In this document: positions 45,799 to 53,352 of the stretch, one piece after another
Layout: every line of letters begins with the position of its first letter
How positions within the stretch are numbered: the stretch's first letter is position 1
Origin: an uncultured Alphaproteobacteria bacterium
GTDB taxonomy: Bacteria; Pseudomonadota; Alphaproteobacteria; Rhodobacterales; Rhodobacteraceae
Assembly: GCA_902619165.1 (NCBI GenBank)
Contig: CACNDI010000002.1
Location: forward strand, 1-64,000
Direction of reading: 5' to 3'
Length of the DNA: 64,000 nt
Translations under genes and position numbers: made by a program
Notes under the pieces: model-generated
Seen by the model: the letters and a program-made list of their open reading frames with translations, nothing else
What the model was told of the DNA's origin: nothing
Database searches by the model: none

Positions 45799-46953
45799 CT
45801 ATCTAACGCATATTTTTATTCGACCAAAAGTCTCTAGCGCTTCCTTATCGGTCATACTAGCAATGAAATCTCCAACCAGATTTAATTTCTTATGTCTTAA
45901 CGATTTAAATTTTGAATAATATTTATTCTCCATAAATGAGAGCGGTATATCATCCAAGTTATCTAAATAATATTCAAATAAAGTGTTTATTATTTCCTCT
46001 GCTTGGCTCCTCATGATATTTATCTCCTTACTTCTATATAGGTTTTTAAAGAGATATTTCTTTAATTCTACCACTTTTTTGACCGTTCCGGAGGAAAATG
46101 CAATTAGATTTGAAGTTTTGGTACCAAATGCATTCTTTTGGAGATCTTTAATGTTCTTATGTGTTTGAAAAATTAAATCGTTCACCAAATATCTTATTAA
46201 ATCTCTGCAACCTTGCGCCACTGAAAGCGAGTCATGATATTCTCTGGGTTTTTCTGACACCAAAAATTCTCCAAAAAATGAAGAAGTCCTTAAGTTATTA
46301 TAGGACAAAATTCCTGCTTCATGTCCATCAGCAATATCGTGTGCACAATAGGCAATATCATCAGATAGTGATGCTACTTGTGCCTCTAAAGATGGGAACA
46401 GGCTTAAATGGTGTTCATTACCACCCTCTCCCAACGCAATATTCTCATCCCAAAACAACCTAATAGTCTTATCTTCTTCATCAATAGGTCCATTGTGCTT
46501 AACTATCCCATCTAATGACTCAAAACATAAATTTAGCCCAGAAAACTTAACGTATTGTCGCTCTAATATAGTGACTAATTTAAGGGTGTGAAAATTATGG
46601 TCAAAACCACCAACTTCTTGCATAAGATTATTCAGCCTTTCTTCACCGGTATGGCCAAAAGGAGGATGTCCTAAGTCATGGGCGAGGGCAATTGTTTCAC
46701 AAAGATCGATATTTAGACCAAGATGATTTGCGATAGTTCTAGCAATCTGACCTACTTCAATCGTATGTGTAAGTCGGGTTCTAAAAATATCATTGGTTGT
46801 AGAAAAGAAAACTTGGGATTTATTTTGTAACTTCCTAAAAGCTTTGGAATGAATAACTCTATCCCTATCTCTCTGGAAATTTGATCTTATGGTACAAGGT
46901 TTTTCTTCATGCACTCGTCCTAAAGATCTGTCGGGGTCAGATGCTATCTTCAA
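45799..46953 (-). CDS. dgt: Deoxyguanosinetriphosphate triphosphohydrolase-like protein
   Basis: 384 residues of the HD superfamily: FQRDRDRVIHSKAFRKLQNKSQVF, TRLTHTIEVGQIARTIA, the HD pair in LAHDLGHPPFGHTGE and ASLSDDIAYCAHDIADG. It hydrolyses dNTPs to nucleosides and triphosphate; substrate breadth varies in this family. The start is TTG at 46953, backed by an AGAGAAGAG ribosome binding site. Divergent from erpA. Confidence 0.9.
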   Translation of the reverse strand: MKIASDPDRSLGRVHEEKPCTIRSNFQRDRDRVIHSKAFRKLQNKSQVFFSTTNDIFRTRLTHTIEVGQIARTIANHLGLNIDLCETIALAHDLGHPPFGHTGEERLNNLMQEVGGFDHNFHTLKLVTILERQYVKFSGLNLCFESLDGIVKHNGPIDEEDKTIRLFWDENIALGEGGNEHHLSLFPSLEAQVASLSDDIAYCAHDIADGHEAGILSYNNLRTSSFFGEFLVSEKPREYHDSLSVAQGCRDLIRYLVNDLIFQTHKNIKDLQKNAFGTKTSNLIAFSSGTVKKVVELKKYLFKNLYRSKEINIMRSQAEEIINTLFEYYLDNLDDIPLSFMENKYYSKFKSLRHKKLNLVGDFIASMTDKEALETFGRIKICVR

Positions 46954-46967
46954 AAAAAGCTCTTCTC

Positions 46968-46996
46968 TTGCCTATTTCATTAGACAAGTATATATT
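46968..46996 (+). promoter_or_regulatory. Putative promoter for erpA
   Basis: TTGCCT (46968-46973), a 17-base spacer and TATATT (46991-46996) resemble a sigma-70 promoter. The expected start near 47003 leaves a short leader before the ATG at 47029. Confidence 0.5.
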
Positions 46997-47018
46997 ATGC
47001 TACAGCGTAAAATGTAAA
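46989..47018 (-). promoter_or_regulatory. Putative promoter for dgt (divergent)
   Basis: Reading on the minus strand, TTTACA (47018-47013), an 18-base spacer and TATATA (46994-46989). Its -10 overlaps the -10 of the erpA promoter on the other strand, so the two may compete for polymerase. Confidence 0.35.
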
Positions 47019-47028
47019 GAAAGAAAAA

Positions 47029-47367
47029 ATGAATTTAAGAATACCACCGACGGTAACTGACAGAGCGTTTAAAAAAATAGCAGATTCTTGTGAGAGCAAG
47101 ACATTAAGAGTCGCTGTTAAGGGTGGTGGATGCTCGGGGTTTCAATACATTTTCAATATTGTTGATAATGTTAATGAAAACGACCAAGTTTTCCAAAAAG
47201 AGGAAAGTAGAGTCATCATAGATAACACTTCTTTACAGTTTTTAGAAGGTGCAGAAATTGATTACTGTGAAGAGCTTATAGGTTCGAGCTTCAAAATTAA
47301 TAACCCTAATGCAACCTCGTCATGTGGATGTGGCACAAGCTTTTCCTTCTCCCCTTCATTCAAATAG
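47029..47367 (+). CDS. erpA: A-type Fe-S carrier, ErpA/IscA family
   Basis: 112 residues. The three conserved cysteines are in KGGGCSGFQYIF and SCGCGTSF, the A-type carrier signature. It receives or passes Fe-S clusters to apo-proteins. Placement as a single gene next to dgt matches the ErpA-like protein in Rhodobacterales; ErpA and IscA cannot be told apart safely from sequence. Confidence 0.9.
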   Translation: MNLRIPPTVTDRAFKKIADSCESKTLRVAVKGGGCSGFQYIFNIVDNVNENDQVFQKEESRVIIDNTSLQFLEGAEIDYCEELIGSSFKINNPNATSSCGCGTSFSFSPSFK

Positions 47368-47375
47368 ATTAGCAG

Positions 47376-48149
47376 ATGAAAATAGTCACCTTTAATGTTA
47401 ATGGTGTGCGAGCAAGGATTGATATACTAATTGAGTGGTTAAAAGAAACCAACCCAGATGTTGTAGCCCTTCAAGAGATAAAAATTCAGGATGCAGACTT
47501 TCCAATATCTGCTTTTGAGAAGCTTGGCTATCATTGTTACCTTAACGGCCAAAAGTCATTTAATGGAGTCGCGATCCTTACAAGAGGTGAGGCTAAACTA
47601 TCAAATAGGATTTTACCAGGTGATAGTGACGATAAACAATCACGTTTTATTGAAGCCTATTACCAAGAAAAGAAGTTTGTATGTATTTATCTGCCGAATG
47701 GTAACCCAAAAGGAACAGAAAAGTTTGCGTATAAATTAAAATGGATGGATAGACTGAATCAATATTGTAAAAAAGCACTTCTGTCCGAAGAAGAGATTAT
47801 TGTTCTAGGAGATTTTAATGTAATTCCTCAATATATTGATTGTAAGTACCCTGATCAGTGGACACAAGATGCGTTATTTGATTCCCAAGTTAGAGCTAAA
47901 TTTAATTATCTTCTCAATTTAGGTTACCTGGATGCAATAAGGATACTAAATGAAACTGACTCACTATTCACTCAGTGGGATTATAGAAATCGAGCATGGG
48001 AGGAAAATAATGGCGTTAGAATTGACCATATAATTTTGAGCCCTAACGCAGCTGATAAATTGGAGAAAAGCTGGATTGAAACATCTTTGAGGAACCAAGA
48101 AAAACCATCAGACCATGTTCCTGTCTGGATTACACTTAGTGAGAAATAA
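47376..48149 (+). CDS. xth: Exodeoxyribonuclease III
   Basis: 257 residues, exonuclease-endonuclease-phosphatase fold: FNVNGVRARIDILIEWL, VVALQEIKIQDADFP, YLPNGNP, VLGDFNVIP, and the end motifs RIDHIILS and SDHVPVWI with catalytic Asp-His. Repairs abasic sites. It starts eight bases after erpA and ends one base from the convergent monooxygenase gene. Confidence 0.94.
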   Translation: MKIVTFNVNGVRARIDILIEWLKETNPDVVALQEIKIQDADFPISAFEKLGYHCYLNGQKSFNGVAILTRGEAKLSNRILPGDSDDKQSRFIEAYYQEKKFVCIYLPNGNPKGTEKFAYKLKWMDRLNQYCKKALLSEEEIIVLGDFNVIPQYIDCKYPDQWTQDALFDSQVRAKFNYLLNLGYLDAIRILNETDSLFTQWDYRNRAWEENNGVRIDHIILSPNAADKLEKSWIETSLRNQEKPSDHVPVWITLSEK

Positions 48150-48150
48150 T

Positions 48151-49347
48151 TCAACCTTTGTAATTATAAATCCAATCGAGCCTCTTAAAAAACAAGTTTG
48201 GAGAAAATCTACTTAGACACTGCAGAAAAACAAAAAGAATCTTCCTTAACACTCTTTGTTCCAGATGATATACCTTCTCATTTAGCCTAGAAACTTGATC
48301 CAGTTGATGTATTCTCTTTATTCTCTTTTTAGAGTAATTGTTCAGTGCCTCATTTATATCTAAGGGGAACTCCTTTATGCAATTTGCTAACTCCCAACTG
48401 TCCTCCAAAGCCTTATTGGCTCCCTGAGCCATGTAAGGGAGCATGCTGAGAGCAGCATCTCCTACCATAACGACATTTTTTTTGTGTATTATAGTAGGTA
48501 TTCCACTCTCAATAATAGGCCACCTGTAAATCTGTTCCACATCAGGGAGACAAGTTTTAAGGGTCTCATTTAATTCAAAATCATTTAAAAATTTTTTCTT
48601 AGTTACCTTTTCCTTCCAGTTATTAATTGTCTGTCCTTTTTCTCTTTTACAGAAAACAAAATTTATCATTCCATCATTTCCAGTTGGATAAGTTACAAAA
48701 TGTCTGCCTCTACCAAAAAATAGATTAATGTTATTTTTGGAAAAAATAGGCGGCAAAGTTTTTTTACTCAATACAAATCGGTAAGCCGTTTGCGAAATGG
48801 TTCGAGTATGGTTCGTTTTAAAGATATTTTTTTTCCATAAAGAGCCAACACCATCTGCGACAATAATGAGGTCTTTTTCAATTTTTTTCCCTTTGTACGA
48901 TATGTAGATATCTCGTTCATTTTTTGAAACTAAGGGAAGCGCTCTTGAACCAAAGCTAACCTTTATTTGTTCCTCTTTAACTTTTTCAAACAAAATTTTT
49001 ATAAGAAATGATCTATGTAGGGTAATGAAAGGTCTGCCGTAGCGAGATTTTAATCTTTCTAGAATTTCCAAACTACCGATACTTTTAAAGTCAGTTTCAT
49101 CAAATAAACACAAATTGTTAGGTTTTAAACCAGCTTCAACCACCAATTTACCAAGTTTTAACTTCTCCAGAACAAATAAGCCATTAGAGGTGAGCTGAAT
49201 ACCTGCCCCTTCATGTTTCACTAACTTATCTTTTTCAAATATAGTAACGTCGCAACCGAGCTGCTTCAAAAACAGCGCGGAGCATAAGCCGGATACGCCT
49301 CCCCCTATAATCGCTACTTTAAAACTTTTTGATTTGCTGAGACGCAA
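48151..49347 (-). CDS. FAD-dependent monooxygenase
   Basis: About 398 residues of the PHBH/UbiH-like aromatic hydroxylase family. FAD-binding VAIIGGGVSGLCSALFLKQLG at the start (longer than shown motif is not needed), the DG motif IIVADGVGSLWKK near 160 and GDAALSMLPYMAQGANKALED near 290. The open frame reaches 49413, overlapping dksA by 53 bases, but a TTG at 49347 lies 14 bases after the dksA stop with AGAAGAGA ahead of it and gives a normal N-terminus, so I choose it. Salicylate-hydroxylase-like; substrate unknown. Confidence 0.85.
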   Translation of the reverse strand: MRLSKSKSFKVAIIGGGVSGLCSALFLKQLGCDVTIFEKDKLVKHEGAGIQLTSNGLFVLEKLKLGKLVVEAGLKPNNLCLFDETDFKSIGSLEILERLKSRYGRPFITLHRSFLIKILFEKVKEEQIKVSFGSRALPLVSKNERDIYISYKGKKIEKDLIIVADGVGSLWKKNIFKTNHTRTISQTAYRFVLSKKTLPPIFSKNNINLFFGRGRHFVTYPTGNDGMINFVFCKREKGQTINNWKEKVTKKKFLNDFELNETLKTCLPDVEQIYRWPIIESGIPTIIHKKNVVMVGDAALSMLPYMAQGANKALEDSWELANCIKEFPLDINEALNNYSKKRIKRIHQLDQVSRLNEKVYHLEQRVLRKILFVFLQCLSRFSPNLFFKRLDWIYNYKG

Positions 49348-49360
49348 ATTCTCTTCTAGT

Positions 49361-49798
49361 CTAATCGTCCCTATGATCTCTTTCGCGCCTTTCGTGTCGC
49401 TCTTGAGCTTCAATACTTAACGTTGCTATAGGACGCGCATCCAATCTTTTTAAAGATATAGGTTCACCGCTTTCTTCGCAATAGCCGTAAGAACCATCAT
49501 CTATTCTTCTTAAAGCAGCATCAATTTTAGAAATTAGCTTTCTCTGTCTATCTCTAGTTCTTAGCTCTAACGCCCGATCTGTCTCTTCTGAAGCCCTATC
49601 AGCAACATCTGGAATATTTCTTGTCTCCTCTTTCATTCCTTTAATCGTATCTTTGCTCTCAGAAAGTATCGACTTTTTCCAATTAAGGAGTTTTTCTCTA
49701 AAATATTCAACTTGATTTTCGTTCATGAAAGGCTCGTCTTCAGATAACCTGTAACCTTCATGTAAAAATTCTTTTGACTTTACGAAATCTAAACCCAT
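49361..49798 (-). CDS. dksA: RNA polymerase-binding factor DksA (single-Cys type)
   Basis: 145 residues. Coiled coil with DVADRASEETDRALELRTRDR carrying the acidic tip (ADRAS-E-D) and the C-terminal globular part GYCEESGEPISLKRLDARPIA split. The first zinc-position Cys is present, but the other three are not Cys, as in the alphaproteobacterial DksA I know from Rhodobacter. It mediates ppGpp-dependent control of transcription. The ATG follows GGGGGGATT, an unusually G-rich ribosome binding site. Confidence 0.9.
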   Translation of the reverse strand: MGLDFVKSKEFLHEGYRLSEDEPFMNENQVEYFREKLLNWKKSILSESKDTIKGMKEETRNIPDVADRASEETDRALELRTRDRQRKLISKIDAALRRIDDGSYGYCEESGEPISLKRLDARPIATLSIEAQERHERRERDHRDD

Positions 49799-49863
49799 AA
49801 TCCCCCCAAAAGTATTAGATTAAAATTAAGCTACAATATATTCGATAATATAAATTTTAGCGT

Positions 49864-49892
49864 TTGTCACTATAAGATTTTAAAAATTTTAT
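49864..49892 (+). promoter_or_regulatory. Putative promoter for the moxR operon
   Basis: TTGTCA (49864-49869), 17-base spacer, TTTTAT (49887-49892). The -35 matches five of six bases and the -10 four of six. It lies 21 bases ahead of the moxR ATG at 49913, which has an AGAAAGGAA ribosome binding site. Confidence 0.35.
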
Positions 49893-49912
49893 TGGATTAG
49901 AAAGGAATTTTT

Positions 49913-50761
49913 ATGAAGTTTGAAGGTACATCAAAATATATCTCCACAGATGACTTAACTTTGGCTGTTAATGCATCGATAAATCTAGAGCGCCCTCTTT
50001 TAGTAAAAGGAGAACCCGGTACAGGAAAAACTGAACTTGCAAGACAAATTGCCGAGAGTCTTTCACTTCCAATAATTGAATGGAATATTAAATCTACAAC
50101 CAAAGCTCAACAGGGACTATATGAGTATGACGCTGTAAGCAGATTGAGGGACAGTCAGCTTGGTGATGAACGAGTTAAAAATATAAAAAACTATATTAAA
50201 AAAGGAAAAATATGGGAGGCGTTTGAGGCAAATAGTAAAGCCGTTCTTTTAATAGATGAAATAGACAAGGCAGACATAGAATTTCCGAATGATCTGCTTC
50301 AAGAATTAGACAAAATGGAGTTTTTTGTTTATGAAACTGGAGAGACAATTAGTGCAGCTAACCGCCCTATCGTTATAATAACCTCAAATAATGAAAAAGA
50401 ATTACCGGATGCCTTTTTAAGAAGATGTTTTTTTCACTTCATTAAGTTTCCTGAAAAAGAGACCCTTGAAGAGATAGTCAATGTTCATTTTCCTAAAGTG
50501 AAGAAAAACTTGTTAGATGCTGCGCTTAATCAGTTTTTTGAAGTTAGAGAAGTTCCAGGTTTAAAAAAGAAGCCATCTACTTCAGAGATGTTAGACTGGC
50601 TGAAACTATTGTTGGTTGAGGAACTTGAGGCTGATGACCTCAAGATGGATGGAAAAAATATTTTGCCAAAGTTACATGGTGCGCTTTTAAAAAACGAACA
50701 AGATGTTCATCTTTTTGAAAGACTTGCTTTTATGGCCAGAAGGAATAATGAGAGCAATTAA
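49913..50761 (+). CDS. MoxR-family AAA ATPase
   Basis: 282 residues. Walker A KGEPGTGKTELARQIA at about residues 35-50, Walker B VLLIDEIDKADIEFPNDLL, sensor 1 PIVIITSNNEKELPDAFLRRCFFHF region with arginine finger, then a lid domain. MoxR ATPases act with a VWA-domain partner as a chaperone pair; the CoxE-like VWA gene 171 bases downstream is the likely partner. Two small genes' worth of context and the M48 protease suggest a four-gene unit. Confidence 0.92.
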   Translation: MKFEGTSKYISTDDLTLAVNASINLERPLLVKGEPGTGKTELARQIAESLSLPIIEWNIKSTTKAQQGLYEYDAVSRLRDSQLGDERVKNIKNYIKKGKIWEAFEANSKAVLLIDEIDKADIEFPNDLLQELDKMEFFVYETGETISAANRPIVIITSNNEKELPDAFLRRCFFHFIKFPEKETLEEIVNVHFPKVKKNLLDAALNQFFEVREVPGLKKKPSTSEMLDWLKLLLVEELEADDLKMDGKNILPKLHGALLKNEQDVHLFERLAFMARRNNESN

Positions 50762-50766
50762 AGAAA

Positions 50767-50919
50767 ATGTTTTTAATTATAATGACCATAGTTGGCTTTG
50801 TATTGGGGATACTGTTAAACCGAAAACGTAAACTCCTGGATATCTTGCATAGATCCACCGTAATTTCTATAATATTCTTCGTACTCGGTATCGTCATCGC
50901 AATTATTTTTGGTAAGTAG
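50767..50919 (+). CDS. Small two-helix membrane protein (50 aa)
   Basis: An open frame of 50 residues beginning five bases after the moxR stop. Two hydrophobic segments (about 1-17 and 31-48) flank a positively charged loop NRKRKLLDILHR, with TAG at 50917. The short gap, in-operon position, and the AGGGGAT ribosome binding site of the next gene just behind its stop make it likely real. I recognise no family. An opposite-strand open frame at 50730-51047 overlaps it but looks like a shadow. Confidence 0.6.
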   Translation: MFLIIMTIVGFVLGILLNRKRKLLDILHRSTVISIIFFVLGIVIAIIFGK

Positions 50920-50931
50920 CAGGGGATCATC

Positions 50932-52113
50932 ATGTTTTTAAATCTTTTTGACGAAATGAAAAGCGCCAAAATACCCGTTTCGCTTCGGGAATATTTGACG
51001 TTTCTGGAAGCATTGACTGCAGGTGTAGCAATTTTTGATGTAAACAATTTTTACTATTTAGCTCGCGCCTCTCTTGTTAAGGACGAGAGACATATTGATA
51101 GGTTCGATCAGGTTTTTTCGTATGTATTTAAAGGGCTCGAGGCCATTGAAATTGAAGAAGTTTTCAAAAAAATTGAAATTCCAAATGAATGGATAAAAAA
51201 ACTGGCTGAGAAGACTTTATCTAAGGAAGAAATGGAAAAGATAAACAGCTTAGGTAGCTTTGAAAAACTAATGGAAACATTGAAGAAGCGATTGGAGGAA
51301 CAAAAAGATCGCCATCAGGGAGGAAACAAATGGATAGGTACGGCGGGCACATCTCCCTTTGGGGCCTATGGTTATAATCCAGAGGGAATTCGTATTGGAC
51401 AACATGAAAGTAGGCATAAGCGTGCTGTTAAGGTCTGGGATAAAAGAGAGTTTAAGAATTTTGATAGTGATATAGAGCTCGGTACTCGAGGAATGAAAAT
51501 AGCTCTTAAAAGACTAAGAAGATGGGCAAGAGATGGTGCGGATGAAGAACTAGATCTAGAGAGTACCATAAGCTCCTCGGCTAAAAGTGGTTTTATCGAT
51601 GTCAGAACTCGACCTGAACGTCGAAATGCTATTAAAGTGATAATATTTTTTGATGTTGGTGGATCAATGGACGCCTATATAAGACAGGTCGAAGAATTAT
51701 TTTCGGCAGCTAGGACAGCATTTAAGCATCTTGAGTACTATTATTTTCATAATTGTCTCTACGAAGGAGTGTGGAAAAACAATCATAGGAGGTGGACTGA
51801 ACAAACGCCCACGACAGAAGTAATGAATACATATGGTAAGGATTATCGATGTATCTTCGTTGGAGATGCGTCAATGAGCCCTTATGAGATAGAATATCCA
51901 GGTGGAGCCAACGAACATTATAATGCTGAGTCAGGTAGAACATGGCTCGAAAGAGCCATTACAAAATGGCCTAACTATTTATGGATAAACCCAACCAATA
52001 AAGACCATTGGGAATACACACATTCAACTCATATTATAAAAGACATATTTGAAGATAAAATGGTTCCTCTTACCCTAAATGGATTGAAAGAGGGCATGAG
52101 ACATCTTTCATAA
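50932..52113 (+). CDS. VWA-domain protein, CoxE-like
   Basis: 393 residues. N-terminal segment FLNLFDEMKSAKIPVSLREY and VFKGLEAIEIEE are typical of the DUF58/CoxE-type VWA proteins, and the VWA domain (about 220-390) has the MIDAS-like DVGGSMDAYI in place of DxSxS, then IFVGDASMSPYE. It has ten or more charged residues in the linker (EKMEKINSLGSFEKL region). Predicted partner of the MoxR ATPase. Substrate unknown. Confidence 0.88.
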   Translation: MFLNLFDEMKSAKIPVSLREYLTFLEALTAGVAIFDVNNFYYLARASLVKDERHIDRFDQVFSYVFKGLEAIEIEEVFKKIEIPNEWIKKLAEKTLSKEEMEKINSLGSFEKLMETLKKRLEEQKDRHQGGNKWIGTAGTSPFGAYGYNPEGIRIGQHESRHKRAVKVWDKREFKNFDSDIELGTRGMKIALKRLRRWARDGADEELDLESTISSSAKSGFIDVRTRPERRNAIKVIIFFDVGGSMDAYIRQVEELFSAARTAFKHLEYYYFHNCLYEGVWKNNHRRWTEQTPTTEVMNTYGKDYRCIFVGDASMSPYEIEYPGGANEHYNAESGRTWLERAITKWPNYLWINPTNKDHWEYTHSTHIIKDIFEDKMVPLTLNGLKEGMRHLS

Positions 52114-52118
52114 TCAAA

Positions 52119-52820
52119 ATGATTACAAAGATTATTCCCATAGTTGTGTTAATAGCAGTCTTTTACATAGGATCTATTTATTCATCCAAAAGTTTAAGCA
52201 AGAAGCTTGAGAAAAAATCAAAGAGTTTCCATGACCCTGTGATTGACAATTATTTAAAAGCGTTTCAATCAATACTTGATCTGGGCAAGTTACAGGTTTT
52301 TGTTCTGAATGAGAAACAAATTAATGGTTTAGTAACACCCAATGGTAATATCTATATTACACAGGGCTTTATCAACCAGTACAAATTAGGCAAGGTTTCG
52401 GGAGTGGAACTAACTTCAGTTATAGCACATGAGCTAGGGCACTTAGCCCTAGGACATACAAAAAAACGTCTAATCACCTTTTCGGCAATAAGCGCAATTA
52501 CTATGGTGATCTCGACAATTCTCAGTAGGTTTTTACCATACATTGGAGCAATAATTGGGAGATACCTGTCTCAAATCCTCATATCTGGGCTTTCTAGAAA
52601 AGATGAATTTGAAGCAGACTCATACGCAGCTGCTCTATTAATTAAATCCGGAATTGGTACCGCTCCACAAATTAGCCTACTGAAGAAATTAGAGCAATTA
52701 ACGGGTATAGTATCATCCAAAGTCACTTGGACTCTTAGTCATCCTTCTCCTGAGCAAAGAATAAACGCAATCCAAAACCTAGAAGCCTCTTGGATGACTG
52801 GAATTAAAGATCAAAATTAA
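52119..52820 (+). CDS. M48-family membrane metalloprotease
   Basis: 233 residues. N-terminal membrane segment (about 4-22) then the zinc site in VIAHELGHLALGHTKK (HExxH) with the third ligand Glu in KDEFEADSYAAALL, an HtpX/Oma1-like arrangement, and a glycine-rich membrane-near loop. It may degrade misfolded membrane proteins. It starts five bases after the VWA gene, and its final 17 bases overlap the end of soxG on the other strand. Confidence 0.87.
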   Translation: MITKIIPIVVLIAVFYIGSIYSSKSLSKKLEKKSKSFHDPVIDNYLKAFQSILDLGKLQVFVLNEKQINGLVTPNGNIYITQGFINQYKLGKVSGVELTSVIAHELGHLALGHTKKRLITFSAISAITMVISTILSRFLPYIGAIIGRYLSQILISGLSRKDEFEADSYAAALLIKSGIGTAPQISLLKKLEQLTGIVSSKVTWTLSHPSPEQRINAIQNLEASWMTGIKDQN

Positions 52821-53352
52821 TTTCAGTTCCACTCCTTGTACATACTTCGAACCACTCCATCATATAATCTTTGTGAGAACGTAGAACCGAGACAAGTATT
52901 TCATCTAGCGATTTAAATAAAATATTAATTTGTATTTCACCCAATCTTGTTCTTAGAAAATTTGTTTTTGATATTTTTGATTTTTCTAAGTCTAAGGGGA
53001 CCCCTTTTCGCAATATATCTAATGCTCTATTACCTTTTATTAAAAACCAAACTCTTAGATCTGTTGTGTTTTCAACAACCCCTGTTGTTAAGTTCATTTG
53101 CTTTTGAAATTCCTTAAGCAATGTATCGTTTTCTTTTTTTTGATTTAATAAGAGATACTCATCATTTGAAACCCAGCAAAGCGTTAAGCCATTTCTCTCT
53201 GATGCATTCTGAACTGATGGAAGCTTTTCTTCAAAAATTTTTTTTATAACATTAAGGCTTTTTTGATCCCTATGATCTACTCTTATATTAAAGGACTTTA
53301 TTGATCCAATTAAATAAACGTCTACAAATGTAACGCCCTTTATCTTATCCAT
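52804..53352 (-). CDS. soxG: Sarcosine oxidase gamma subunit
   Basis: 182 residues from the ATG at 53352 (the frame is open to 53376, but the 53352 ATG overlaps the soxA stop in ATGGATAA and has AGAGGG ahead of it, so I prefer it). The sequence has CWVSNDEYLLL near the middle, the weakly conserved SoxG pattern, and DVYLIGSIKSFNIRVDH near the start. Structural subunit of the heterotetrameric enzyme. Convergent overlap with the M48 gene. Confidence 0.85.
   Translation of the reverse strand: MDKIKGVTFVDVYLIGSIKSFNIRVDHRDQKSLNVIKKIFEEKLPSVQNASERNGLTLCWVSNDEYLLLNQKKENDTLLKEFQKQMNLTTGVVENTTDLRVWFLIKGNRALDILRKGVPLDLEKSKISKTNFLRTRLGEIQINILFKSLDEILVSVLRSHKDYMMEWFEVCTRSGTEINFDL

Noticed and set aside
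50730-51047. A 105-codon minus-strand open frame across the moxR/VWA junction
   Set aside because: Shadow of the plus-strand genes and the small membrane protein; no signature or start context.
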